Assembly: GCA_028718405.1 (NCBI GenBank)
Contig: JAQULV010000051.1
Coordinates: forward strand, 1 to 7,594
Direction: 5' to 3'
Origin: Smithellaceae bacterium
GTDB taxonomy: Bacteria; Desulfobacterota; Syntrophia; Syntrophales; JAQULV01
Length of the DNA stretch: 7,594 nucleotides
In this document: positions 1-6,015 of the stretch, in pieces
How positions within the stretch are numbered: the first letter of the stretch is position 1
How the letters are laid out: each line of letters starts with the position of its first letter
Made by a program: the position numbers and the translations under genes
Notes under the pieces: model-generated
What the model saw: only the letters and a program-made list of their open reading frames with translations
Databases searched by the model: none
Told to the model about the DNA's origin: nothing

Positions 1-39
1 AGCACCCGACACCGACACCGCGTGGTGCAAAGGATTTGT

Positions 40-819
40 TCAACCTCTCTTCTTCAGGATCATCCATCTGTGAATCGTGAAACGGCGGAGGCGGGAAAAC
101 CTGAGATCGAAAGCGACCGCCAAGCGAAGGGCGGGCTTGAGTAGCGTGGGCCTTGCGCGCAGAAGGTAGAGAAGCGGCAGCAGCAGAGAAAAGCCCGGGA
201 AACCGCCACTGGCAACTATATCTGTATCATCGTTGCCCATGCCTAACGCGTCGTACTGGTTCAAGCTGAATTCATAACCGCTGGTTGTACGTCGCCTTTG
301 CCGTCTCAGAAGCTCAACTAAGGCCATTAATTCACGCCCCGGATCAATGAACAGCGCCGCGCCCCCCGGCGCAAGGAGGTCAAGGATATCTCGCATGACC
401 TTGGTCCTGTCGCTTGGCGGGACATACATGAGGGACGTCGCGGCAAGTATTCCGTCAATCGAGGAGCGGCGAAAAGGAATCTTGGCGACATCGGCACAGG
501 CGACTGCTTCCGAAACGTGGTCGTGATACTGGCGGCAGTAAGGAAAGGAGAAATCCATACCGACAACCCTGATGTCCGGCCTGGTCTCTCTCACGCATCT
601 ACCGATCCTTCCGTACCCGCAGCCTACATCGAGTAACATAGCACCGGGAGGAATAAGGGGGAGAAGCTTATTGAGGACAATGTCAAGATGCCGATTGTGG
701 AGATAGAGATTCAATTCGGCGGGAAGGTTCTTCAACAAAACCCCGCTGAGGTTCATCCCCTCGTTTGCGGCCCTTTCCTCCCATGCCGCACGAAGCGGAT
801 CTCGCGTGGCGTCCGTCAT
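40..819 (-). CDS. Class I SAM-dependent methyltransferase
   Basis: A 259-residue protein with a Rossmann-type methyltransferase core. Motif I is LLDVGCGYGRIG at about residues 62-73, which binds S-adenosylmethionine. An acidic residue ending the second strand (GMDF, D89) should contact the ribose, D110 in ACADVAKIPF fits the adenine-contact position, and LAPGGAALF at 149-157 is the usual post-motif III strand. The C-terminal third is unusual: an Arg-rich stretch (LLRRQRRR, 170-177) and a hydrophobic stretch with basic flanks at about 207-237, which may hold the protein at the membrane or against a lipid-linked substrate. It is the third gene of a leftward operon; its ATG lies 3 bases after the aminotransferase stop, and GAGAAAG inside the end of that gene could serve as a weak ribosome site. 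The fold call is secure. The methyl acceptor is unknown; a sugar or lipid-linked glycan is inferred from the neighbours. A ubiquinone/menaquinone-type methyltransferase is less likely in this context. Confidence 0.88.
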   Translation of the reverse strand: MTDATRDPLRAAWEERAANEGMNLSGVLLKNLPAELNLYLHNRHLDIVLNKLLPLIPPGAMLLDVGCGYGRIGRCVRETRPDIRVVGMDFSFPYCRQYHDHVSEAVACADVAKIPFRRSSIDGILAATSLMYVPPSDRTKVMRDILDLLAPGGAALFIDPGRELMALVELLRRQRRRTTSGYEFSLNQYDALGMGNDDTDIVASGGFPGFSLLLPLLYLLRARPTLLKPALRLAVAFDLRFSRLRRFTIHRWMILKKRG

Positions 820-822
820 TGA

Positions 823-1995
823 TTACTTTCTCGCTGACCGTAGCGTGTTCCTGACGGCGGTGATGACGGTCGAAACGTCTTTGTCAGAGAGTTTCGCCGA
901 AAGAGGTATGCTCACCGTCTGTCGACCGACGCGGGTGGCTTCCGGATAATCCTGCGGTCGCCAGTGATAGGTGCGGCGATAGAAGGGGTGTTCCGCTAGG
1001 CACAAGTAATGAACGCCGACACCTATATCCCGGGCGGTCATCTCGTCAAGGAAGGCATCGCGACTGAGCCCTGCCTTCCTGCGATCGATCAGGAGCGCGT
1101 AGAGATGATACGCGTGACGTGTACCGGCCGCGGCCTCAGCGGGTCTTATTACCGGGAGGTCGGCAAAGGCATCCTGGTAACGACGCCAGATTTCTTCGCG
1201 CCGCTTCCAATTCGCCTCCACTCTCTTCAGTTGGTGAATGCCGATCGCCGCCTGGAGATCCATCATGTTGTATTTGTAACCGCACTCGACAACCTGATAG
1301 TGCTTATATCCCGAATCGCTGTACCGACGCCATGCGTCCCTGGACATTCCATGGAGAGCGAGAACCCTTATTCTGGCTGTGTCTTTGGCACCGCGGGCAA
1401 TCACCATGCCCCCTTCACCGGTGACGACATTCTTCGTGACATAAAAGCTGAAGCAGCCGAATTTTCCGAATGTGCCCGCCTTGCGTCCCCGATACTCGCT
1501 TTCAATCGCATGAGCGCAATCCTCGATAATGGTCAATCCATGTTTTTTTGCCAGTATCGAGATCTCGTCCATTTCACAGCAGCGTCCGGCAAAGTGGACG
1601 GGGACGATGGCCTTTGTCTTCTTCGTTATCATTCCTTCAATCTGGTCGGGATCGATGTTGAAGGTATGAGGATTAATGTCGCACAGGACTGGCGTGGCTC
1701 CAGTGTGAATAATGGCGTTTACGGTGGCGCAGAAGGTGAGGGCGGTGGTAATCACTTCATCACCGGGTCCGATGCCTGCGGCAATCATGCTAAGGTGAAG
1801 GGCCGCCGTACATGAATTTACCGCCGCTACTTTGGTGGCATCCAATCCTTTGTACGCCGCAAAGGTCTCTTCAAAACGGGTCACCTTGGGCCCCGTACCC
1901 AGCCATCCGGAGCGGAGGCTATCGACGACCTCCGTAATCTCCTCCTCGCAGATCAAGGGAGATCCAAAGACAATGAATTTCTTTCTCGCAGGCAT
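823..1995 (-). CDS. DegT/DnrJ/EryC1/StrS family PLP-dependent sugar aminotransferase
   Basis: A 390-residue, full-length member of the family that transfers an amino group, usually from glutamate, to a keto-sugar nucleotide. Visible marks: the GWLGTGP segment at 30-36 that helps form the active site; NSCTAALHL at 60-68, the phosphate-binding loop; IEDCAHA at 157-163, whose D159 should pair with the PLP pyridine nitrogen; and SFYVTKN at 183-189, whose K188 is the expected Schiff-base lysine, followed by GEGGM. All key residues are present, so an active enzyme is likely rather than a lysine-less dehydratase variant. The ATG at 1995 is preceded by GAGGAG (1999-2004, minus strand) at a short spacing of 3 bases. 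It is the second gene of the leftward operon, 33 bases after the glycosyltransferase and 3 before the methyltransferase. The sugar (for example a 3-keto or 4-keto dideoxy sugar) cannot be told from sequence. An ArnB-like role is possible, but no other Arn-type gene is visible here. Confidence 0.93.
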   Translation of the reverse strand: MPARKKFIVFGSPLICEEEITEVVDSLRSGWLGTGPKVTRFEETFAAYKGLDATKVAAVNSCTAALHLSMIAAGIGPGDEVITTALTFCATVNAIIHTGATPVLCDINPHTFNIDPDQIEGMITKKTKAIVPVHFAGRCCEMDEISILAKKHGLTIIEDCAHAIESEYRGRKAGTFGKFGCFSFYVTKNVVTGEGGMVIARGAKDTARIRVLALHGMSRDAWRRYSDSGYKHYQVVECGYKYNMMDLQAAIGIHQLKRVEANWKRREEIWRRYQDAFADLPVIRPAEAAAGTRHAYHLYALLIDRRKAGLSRDAFLDEMTARDIGVGVHYLCLAEHPFYRRTYHWRPQDYPEATRVGRQTVSIPLSAKLSDKDVSTVITAVRNTLRSARK

Positions 1996-2028
1996 GTTCT
2001 CCTCGCAATTGCAGGTAATACGGTATTT

Positions 2029-2943
2029 TTACGATCCACCTGAATGGTCGAATTCACTTCTGTCAAAACGCAACTGGGCAACTTGCTCAGAAACCAATCC
2101 CACCATGAAAACGATGATGGACATAATGATCAAAAGAGATGCCGTAGGTCCGTAGCGTTCATGGAGAAGAAATATCTTACACAGGCCGTAGCCCATTCCG
2201 CTGAGGAAGAGAAGCGAGCTGACAGGCAGAAAAATCTTCATCGGAGAGAAAAGAGTGGCAATTCGCAGGATGATGAGCAGAAAACGGGTGCCGTCGCTCA
2301 GCAGGTTTATCTTGCTCTTGCCGATACGTCTTTCCGTCTTTATAGGCACGTAGGCGAGACTGTGTCCCGAATGAATGACGGACAAGGTAATTGTTGTCGG
2401 ATAAGAGAAGGTGTTGGGCAACAGGTAGACAAACTGTCTGGCCAACTGCGCACGAATTGCCCTGAATCCAGAAGTAAGGTCGTCGATTCTGCGACCGCAT
2501 ATGTACGACGCCAGGCCGTTGTAAATGCCGTTAGCGAGAGCCCGGTGTGCCGAGCTTTGAGAGCCGGAAGTGCGTGCACCTACAACCATGTCGTACGAAT
2601 TCATTTTTTCCAAGAGAAGAGGAATGTCATAGGGAGAATGCTGACCGTCACCGTCGAGCATCACCAAGATTTCCCCTCTCGCCTTTCGTATTCCCGTTTT
2701 AATGGCGGCACCGTTGCCGATATTGTATGGATGCGACACTATCGATGCTCCCGCCCCCCTTGCCCTGGATGCCGTTCCATCATCGGAGCCATCGTCTACG
2801 ACGATGATCTCGTAACTGCGCGCGGTGCCGTTCATGACGGCCACCGTCTCGGCAACGACTTTGGCTATTCCTCGCTCTTCATTCTTGGCGGGAATGATGA
2901 TACTGACCTCTGGTAAGCCGTCCTTTTCCCTTAGAATATCCAT
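2029..2943 (-). CDS. Family 2 glycosyltransferase, polyprenyl-phosphate glycosyltransferase type, with C-terminal membrane anchor
   Basis: A 304-residue protein with an N-terminal GT-A domain: EVSIIIPAKNEE at 12-23, IIVVDDGSDDGT at 46-57, the metal-binding LDGDGQH at 96-102 (D97 and D99 as the DXD pair), and DLTSGFRAIR at 155-164, a signature of the dolichyl-phosphate mannose/glucose synthase-like group. The C terminus has two strong membrane segments at about 236-260 and 268-288, preceded by a shorter hydrophobic stretch near 220-232. This fits an enzyme at the inner face of the cytoplasmic membrane that moves a sugar from a nucleotide donor to polyprenyl phosphate. The domain starts 12 residues in, so the ATG at 2943 is a sound choice. 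However, GGAGG (2957-2961, minus strand) lies 13 bases away, which is long. It is the first gene of the leftward operon. The donor sugar is unknown. An ArnC-like function is an alternative, but the motifs fit the broad DPM/DPG-like group better. Confidence 0.92.
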   Translation of the reverse strand: MDILREKDGLPEVSIIIPAKNEERGIAKVVAETVAVMNGTARSYEIIVVDDGSDDGTASRARGAGASIVSHPYNIGNGAAIKTGIRKARGEILVMLDGDGQHSPYDIPLLLEKMNSYDMVVGARTSGSQSSAHRALANGIYNGLASYICGRRIDDLTSGFRAIRAQLARQFVYLLPNTFSYPTTITLSVIHSGHSLAYVPIKTERRIGKSKINLLSDGTRFLLIILRIATLFSPMKIFLPVSSLLFLSGMGYGLCKIFLLHERYGPTASLLIIMSIIVFMVGLVSEQVAQLRFDRSEFDHSGGS

Positions 2944-3159
2944 ATCCGCCGCATTTCCTCCGATGAGATGTCCCTTTCCCTGAGGTGCCTAAACTTAGAG
3001 AAATATCAAGAGAATTGCAACAGAGAAATGACTTTCACGATCATTACGGCAGTCACATTTCCTGATCCTCGGGAAGACATCGGCAACCTCTGAGAATAAC
3101 CAATGAAATGGGTATTTGCTGTGGTTTATCAGAGGAAGCAAAAAAGAATTTGTTTTCCC

Positions 3160-3186
3160 TTGACACTCCCCGGAATATGTTATAGA
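3160..3186 (+). promoter_or_regulatory. Candidate sigma70-type promoter for tetR and the beta-oxidation genes
   Basis: A perfect TTGACA -35 box at 3160-3165 is followed after 15 bases by TATAGA at 3181-3186 (4 of 6 matches to TATAAT). The spacer is short by 2 bases; TAGACA at 3183-3188 would give 17 bases but matches less well. Transcription would begin near 3193 and leave an untranslated leader of about 145 bases before the TTG start at 3339. The call rests only on sequence resemblance. Confidence 0.5.
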
Positions 3187-3196
3187 CACCTTATCG

Positions 3197-3220
3197 TGAC
3201 CCATGGTCATATACTGACCA
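3197..3220. promoter_or_regulatory. Candidate TetR operator: three alternating TGACC/GGTCA half-sites
   Basis: TGACC at 3197-3201, GGTCA at 3205-3209 and TGACC at 3215-3219 form two overlapping palindromes: TGACC-N3-GGTCA, and TGGTCA-N5-TGACCA (3204-3220). The block begins about 10 bases after the candidate -10 box, covering roughly the first 30 transcribed bases, where a bound repressor would block transcription. Assignment to the adjacent TetR protein is inference from position. The second palindrome could instead act as a small RNA hairpin (6-base-pair stem, 5-base loop). Confidence 0.35.
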
Positions 3221-3338
3221 CAGTTCATCATCTCATCTAGAGTCTAAAATCCAGACTTTTCTGGGACGATCCGCAGGCGATTCCGCGTCTATCGTTCTTT
3301 GTGGTCTTCCCCCGAATACGACGAGGAGAGGTACGGTC

Positions 3339-3968
3339 TTGGGGCTTGAGGAAAGAAGAAGGCGAGAAAAGGAAAACCGGCGTACCGCTATCCTCAATGC
3401 CGCTCGGAAGCTCTTCTTTGAAAAAGGTTTTAAGCCCGTAACCGTTGAAAGCATAGCTAAGAAGGCTGAACTGAGCAAAGGCTCTATCTATCTCCATTTC
3501 AACAGCAAGGAAGAAATCTACACCCATATTCTCCTGAGTGACATTCAGAAGTTTCAGAATAGAACGGCCGACGTCTTCCGTAACGGGGAATCTGCGACGG
3601 AGCTTTTGCTCCGCCTGTCTAACGTTTACATCGATTTTTTCCTCAGCGATCGGGAATTGTTTCGTATTCTGATGAATTTCATGCTCCATACGGGAAATCT
3701 GAACCTGCCCGATGATCTCAACAATCACATCATAAAGACAATGAACAAATCGATAAGCATTATCGATAAGGTCCTGCAATACGGCATCGACAACGGAGAA
3801 TTCTCGGCCCAAATCAACGTCCGTCAAAACCGCAATGCCTTGTGGGGGTTGCTGAACGGTATCATATCACTTTACCTCTTCATCGGTATGGGAGGGAAGA
3901 GGGAAGAGGCGATACGTTCAACGGTCAAATCTAGCCTCGACGTCTATGCGAAAGGCTTAAGACCGTAG
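3339..3968 (+). CDS. TetR/AcrR family transcriptional regulator, probable fatty-acid-degradation regulator
   Basis: A 209-residue protein of normal TetR length. The N-terminal DNA-binding domain covers about residues 16-62: ILNAARKLFFEKGF, then the helix-turn-helix TVESIAKKAELSKGSIYLHF at 35-54 and the usual NSKEEIY. The remaining ~145 residues are the variable helical domain that binds ligand and forms the dimer. The start is TTG at 3339, supported by GAGGAG at 3323-3328 with a 10-base gap and by the domain beginning soon after; no in-frame ATG lies at a better place. An Arg/Lys/Glu-rich tail precedes the first helix. It lies 81 bases upstream of an acyl-CoA dehydrogenase on the same strand, so an acyl-CoA or fatty-acid ligand and a role as repressor of the beta-oxidation genes and of itself are inferred, as for FadR/PsrA-type TetR proteins. 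The ligand domain gives no direct clue to the inducer. Confidence 0.92.
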   Translation: MGLEERRRREKENRRTAILNAARKLFFEKGFKPVTVESIAKKAELSKGSIYLHFNSKEEIYTHILLSDIQKFQNRTADVFRNGESATELLLRLSNVYIDFFLSDRELFRILMNFMLHTGNLNLPDDLNNHIIKTMNKSISIIDKVLQYGIDNGEFSAQINVRQNRNALWGLLNGIISLYLFIGMGGKREEAIRSTVKSSLDVYAKGLRP

Positions 3969-3987
3969 AGGATCGGTTAGGCAGAAA

Positions 3988-4003
3988 AGCGCCATGAGGC
4001 GCT
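3988..4003. repeat. Perfect inverted repeat upstream of the acyl-CoA dehydrogenase
   Basis: AGCGCC and GGCGCT flank a 4-base ATGA loop, a perfect 6-base-pair stem in the tetR to acyl-CoA dehydrogenase gap. No T-run follows, so it is not an intrinsic terminator. Directly downstream is TAAAAT (4007-4012), which matches a -10 box in 5 of 6 positions but has no recognisable -35. The palindrome may be an operator over a secondary promoter, or a leader hairpin. Its sequence does not resemble the TGACC half-sites at 3197-3220. Confidence 0.4.
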
Positions 4004-4035
4004 CGATAAAATATTGGAGCTCGGAACCGTCTGAA

Positions 4036-4043
4036 GAAAGGAG
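4036..4043 (+). promoter_or_regulatory. Ribosome binding site that decides the acyl-CoA dehydrogenase start
   Basis: GAAAGGAG ends directly against an ATG at 4044 (spacing 0) and lies 6 bases before a second in-frame ATG at 4050. Initiation needs several bases between the Shine-Dalgarno site and the start, so the ATG at 4050 is preferred. Confidence 0.75.
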
Positions 4044-4049
4044 ATGCGC

Positions 4050-5912
4050 ATGGGTAATTCATTGGTAAACATGAGAGATCAACAATTCCTCCTCTTCGAG
4101 CAACTGGGCATTGAGAAGTTGTTCGAGAGCGAACCGTTCAAGGATTTCTCGAAAGACGATGTCCTGATGATGCAGAACGAGGCGGAGAAGCTGGCTCTGA
4201 ACGTCATCCTGCCGACCTATGAAATCGGCGACCGTGAAGGATGCCACTTCAAGGACGGAAAAGTTACCATTCCCACAGCCTTCAAAGAAGCCTACAAGAA
4301 GTTCGTCGAGGGCGGATGGCTGTGCATGACGAAATCCCCCGATGTCGGCGGCCAGGGGATGCCCCATGTGATGGCCACGGCGTACGGCGAATTCTTCACC
4401 GCCTCGAACTTCGCCCTGCTCATGTATCCGGGGCTCACCAACGGCGCGGCAGGGCTCATCGAGCTGTACGGTACGGAAGAACAGAAGAACAAGTACATGT
4501 ACAAGATGTACTCCGGAGAGTGGACCGGAACGATGTGTCTGACCGAACCGGGCGCCGGCAGCGACGTCGGTGCGCTTAAGACGACGGCGAAAAGACTTCC
4601 CGACGGCACCTTCAGTATCACCGGCACGAAATGTTTCATCTCCTGCGGCGACAACGATTTCGCTGCGAACATCATCCATCCCGTCCTGGCAAGGATCGAA
4701 GGTGATCCTCCCGGTACCCCCGGTATCTCTATCTTTATCGTTCCCAAGTACCGCGTGAAGGACGATGGCACCATCGGCGAATTCAATGACGTCAATACCG
4801 GCAACGTGGAACACAAGATGGGCATCAAGGGTTCGGCCACCTGCACCCTGAACTTCGGTGATGAGGGGAACTGCATCGGCGAGCTTCTCGGCAATGAGCG
4901 CGAAGGTATCAAGGTCATGTTCAACATGATGAACGAGGCCAGAATCGAAGTGGGCATGCAGAGCCTGGGACACGCCACCGCTGCCTATGAGCACGCCGTT
5001 CAGTACGCCAAAGAGAGGATTCAGAGCGTTCCCGTCTGGGAGATGAAGAACCCAGAAGCTAAAGCGGTACCCATCATTAAACACCCCGATGTGAGGCGCA
5101 AGCTCCTCTGGATGAAGGGCTACGTCGAAGGAATCAGGGCGCTGAATTTCTTTACGGCCTTCTGTGTCGACATGAGTCACGTCGCTCAGGATTCTGCCGA
5201 GAAGCAGAGGTGGGGCGGCTTTGTGGAGTTGCTCACGCCGATCTGCAAAGCCTATTCTTCGGACATGGCGCTTCTGGTGTGCTCCGCAGCCATCGACATC
5301 TATGGCGGTTACGGATTCTGCCAGGAATATCCGGTCGAGCAGTACCTGCGTGACTGCAAGATCGCGAGCCTCTATGAAGGCACCAACGGCATCCAGGCGC
5401 TGGACCTCGTCGGCCGGAAGCTGGGTATGAAGAAGGGCATGAATGTTATGAACATGGTGGGTGAGATCAACGCCACCGTCGCGAAAGCGAAGGCCAACGG
5501 TCTGGCCAAATACGGTGCCTACCTCGAGGAGGCGGTCAACGCCTTGATCGATCTGACCATGACCTTTGCCCAGTTTGGTAAGAGCGCCAGTTTCTTGATT
5601 CCGGTGCTGAACGCGTCGCCCTATCTCGCTATCTTTGGCGATGTCGTAATCGGGCATTTTCTCCTCTCGGGTGCCGCTATCGCGGAGGAGAAGCTGCAGG
5701 CAATTTATCAGGAGAAGGGGGCGGTTGATTCCATAGGCAAACAGAGGGCTCTGGTGCACGAAAACGGCGATGTGGCCTTCTACAATGGGAAGATCGCAGC
5801 GGCTAAGTTCTTCGCCCTGGATACCCTGGCTACCGTGAAGTCCAGGTGCGAAGCAATCAAGGTCGGGGACAAGGTTCCCATCGAAATGGCGGACGAATCC
5901 TTCAGTATCTAG
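4050..5912 (+). CDS. Acyl-CoA dehydrogenase of the ~600-residue class with C-terminal extension
   Basis: A 620-residue FAD enzyme (622 from the less likely ATG at 4044) that oxidises acyl-CoA to 2-enoyl-CoA and hands electrons to electron-transfer flavoprotein. Residues below count from 4050. A short N-terminal extension (NMRDQQFLLFEQL, about 7-19) is typical of the long class. The N-terminal helical domain follows to about 157, then the middle beta domain with MCLTEPGAGSD (162-172) and CFISCGD (195-201). The helical FAD domain holds YLRDCKIASLYEGTNGIQ, with E443 at the place of the catalytic glutamate of medium-chain acyl-CoA dehydrogenase. The ~170 residues after this motif form the extra C-terminal domain seen in FadE5- and DmdC-like enzymes. 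It has no TTA or CTA and only one TCA codon, suggesting strong expression. It lies 81 bases after tetR and 103 before the hydroxyacyl-CoA dehydrogenase gene. Chain-length preference cannot be read; a methylmercaptopropionyl-CoA or other branched/short substrate remains possible. Confidence 0.94.
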   Translation: MGNSLVNMRDQQFLLFEQLGIEKLFESEPFKDFSKDDVLMMQNEAEKLALNVILPTYEIGDREGCHFKDGKVTIPTAFKEAYKKFVEGGWLCMTKSPDVGGQGMPHVMATAYGEFFTASNFALLMYPGLTNGAAGLIELYGTEEQKNKYMYKMYSGEWTGTMCLTEPGAGSDVGALKTTAKRLPDGTFSITGTKCFISCGDNDFAANIIHPVLARIEGDPPGTPGISIFIVPKYRVKDDGTIGEFNDVNTGNVEHKMGIKGSATCTLNFGDEGNCIGELLGNEREGIKVMFNMMNEARIEVGMQSLGHATAAYEHAVQYAKERIQSVPVWEMKNPEAKAVPIIKHPDVRRKLLWMKGYVEGIRALNFFTAFCVDMSHVAQDSAEKQRWGGFVELLTPICKAYSSDMALLVCSAAIDIYGGYGFCQEYPVEQYLRDCKIASLYEGTNGIQALDLVGRKLGMKKGMNVMNMVGEINATVAKAKANGLAKYGAYLEEAVNALIDLTMTFAQFGKSASFLIPVLNASPYLAIFGDVVIGHFLLSGAAIAEEKLQAIYQEKGAVDSIGKQRALVHENGDVAFYNGKIAAAKFFALDTLATVKSRCEAIKVGDKVPIEMADESFSI

Positions 5913-5950
5913 GGTTCTGGCAGACAAGAAAACGTCTTATGTTGCGCGGA

Positions 5951-5982
5951 TGTCGATCTGATCCTCAGGACATATTTCGACA
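5951..5982. repeat. Weak inverted repeat between the two beta-oxidation genes
   Basis: TGTCGA at 5951-5956 and TCGACA at 5977-5982 can pair across a 20-base loop that contains a smaller TCCT/AGGA pairing. No T-run follows at once, so a terminator is not supported. It could be a weak mRNA structure in the 103-base gap, or chance. Confidence 0.2.
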
Positions 5983-6015
5983 CCCCATCATAGGCAAAAA
6001 ACGAGGAGGAAGAAT

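Larger units (their letters stand above)
2944..3338. other. Divergent intergenic region between the glycan operon and the tetR gene
   Basis: This 395-base stretch separates the starts of the leftward and rightward genes. No convincing coding sequence was found on either strand. The right half (about 3120-3240) is relatively AT-rich and carries a rightward promoter and candidate operator, listed separately. The left half must carry the start signal for the leftward operon if that operon begins here, but I saw no -35/-10 pair there that I would defend. No terminator-like hairpin followed by a T-run was seen. Confidence 0.7.

Noticed and set aside
17..28. Short CACC/GGTG inverted repeat near the left edge, after the methyltransferase stop
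   Set aside because: The stem is only 4 base pairs and no T-run follows on the minus strand, so a terminator cannot be supported; the first 39 bases are too short to judge.
1009..1815. A 268-codon plus-strand open frame opposite the aminotransferase
   Set aside because: It is antisense to an unmistakable DegT-family gene with intact PLP residues; no domain was recognised.
2044..2916. A 290-codon plus-strand open frame opposite the glycosyltransferase
   Set aside because: The opposite strand encodes a clear GT2 protein with all motifs; this translation is low in recognisable structure and has no good ribosome site.
2995..3231. A 78-codon minus-strand frame in the divergent intergenic region
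   Set aside because: It lies across the best promoter and operator candidates, resembles no known family, and has no strong ribosome site.
3237..3827. A 196-codon minus-strand frame opposite tetR
   Set aside because: The plus strand encodes a complete TetR protein; the antisense translation shows no domain.
3988..4003. The AGCGCC/GGCGCT hairpin as an intrinsic terminator of tetR
   Set aside because: No T-run follows the stem; the next bases are CGATAAAAT, so a terminator reading does not fit.
4059..5927. A 622-codon open frame on the minus strand opposite the acyl-CoA dehydrogenase gene
   Set aside because: It is in exact codon register with the real gene, and stays open only because that gene lacks TTA and CTA codons and uses TCA once, at 4056-4058, which supplies the antisense stop. 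The translation shows no recognisable domain.
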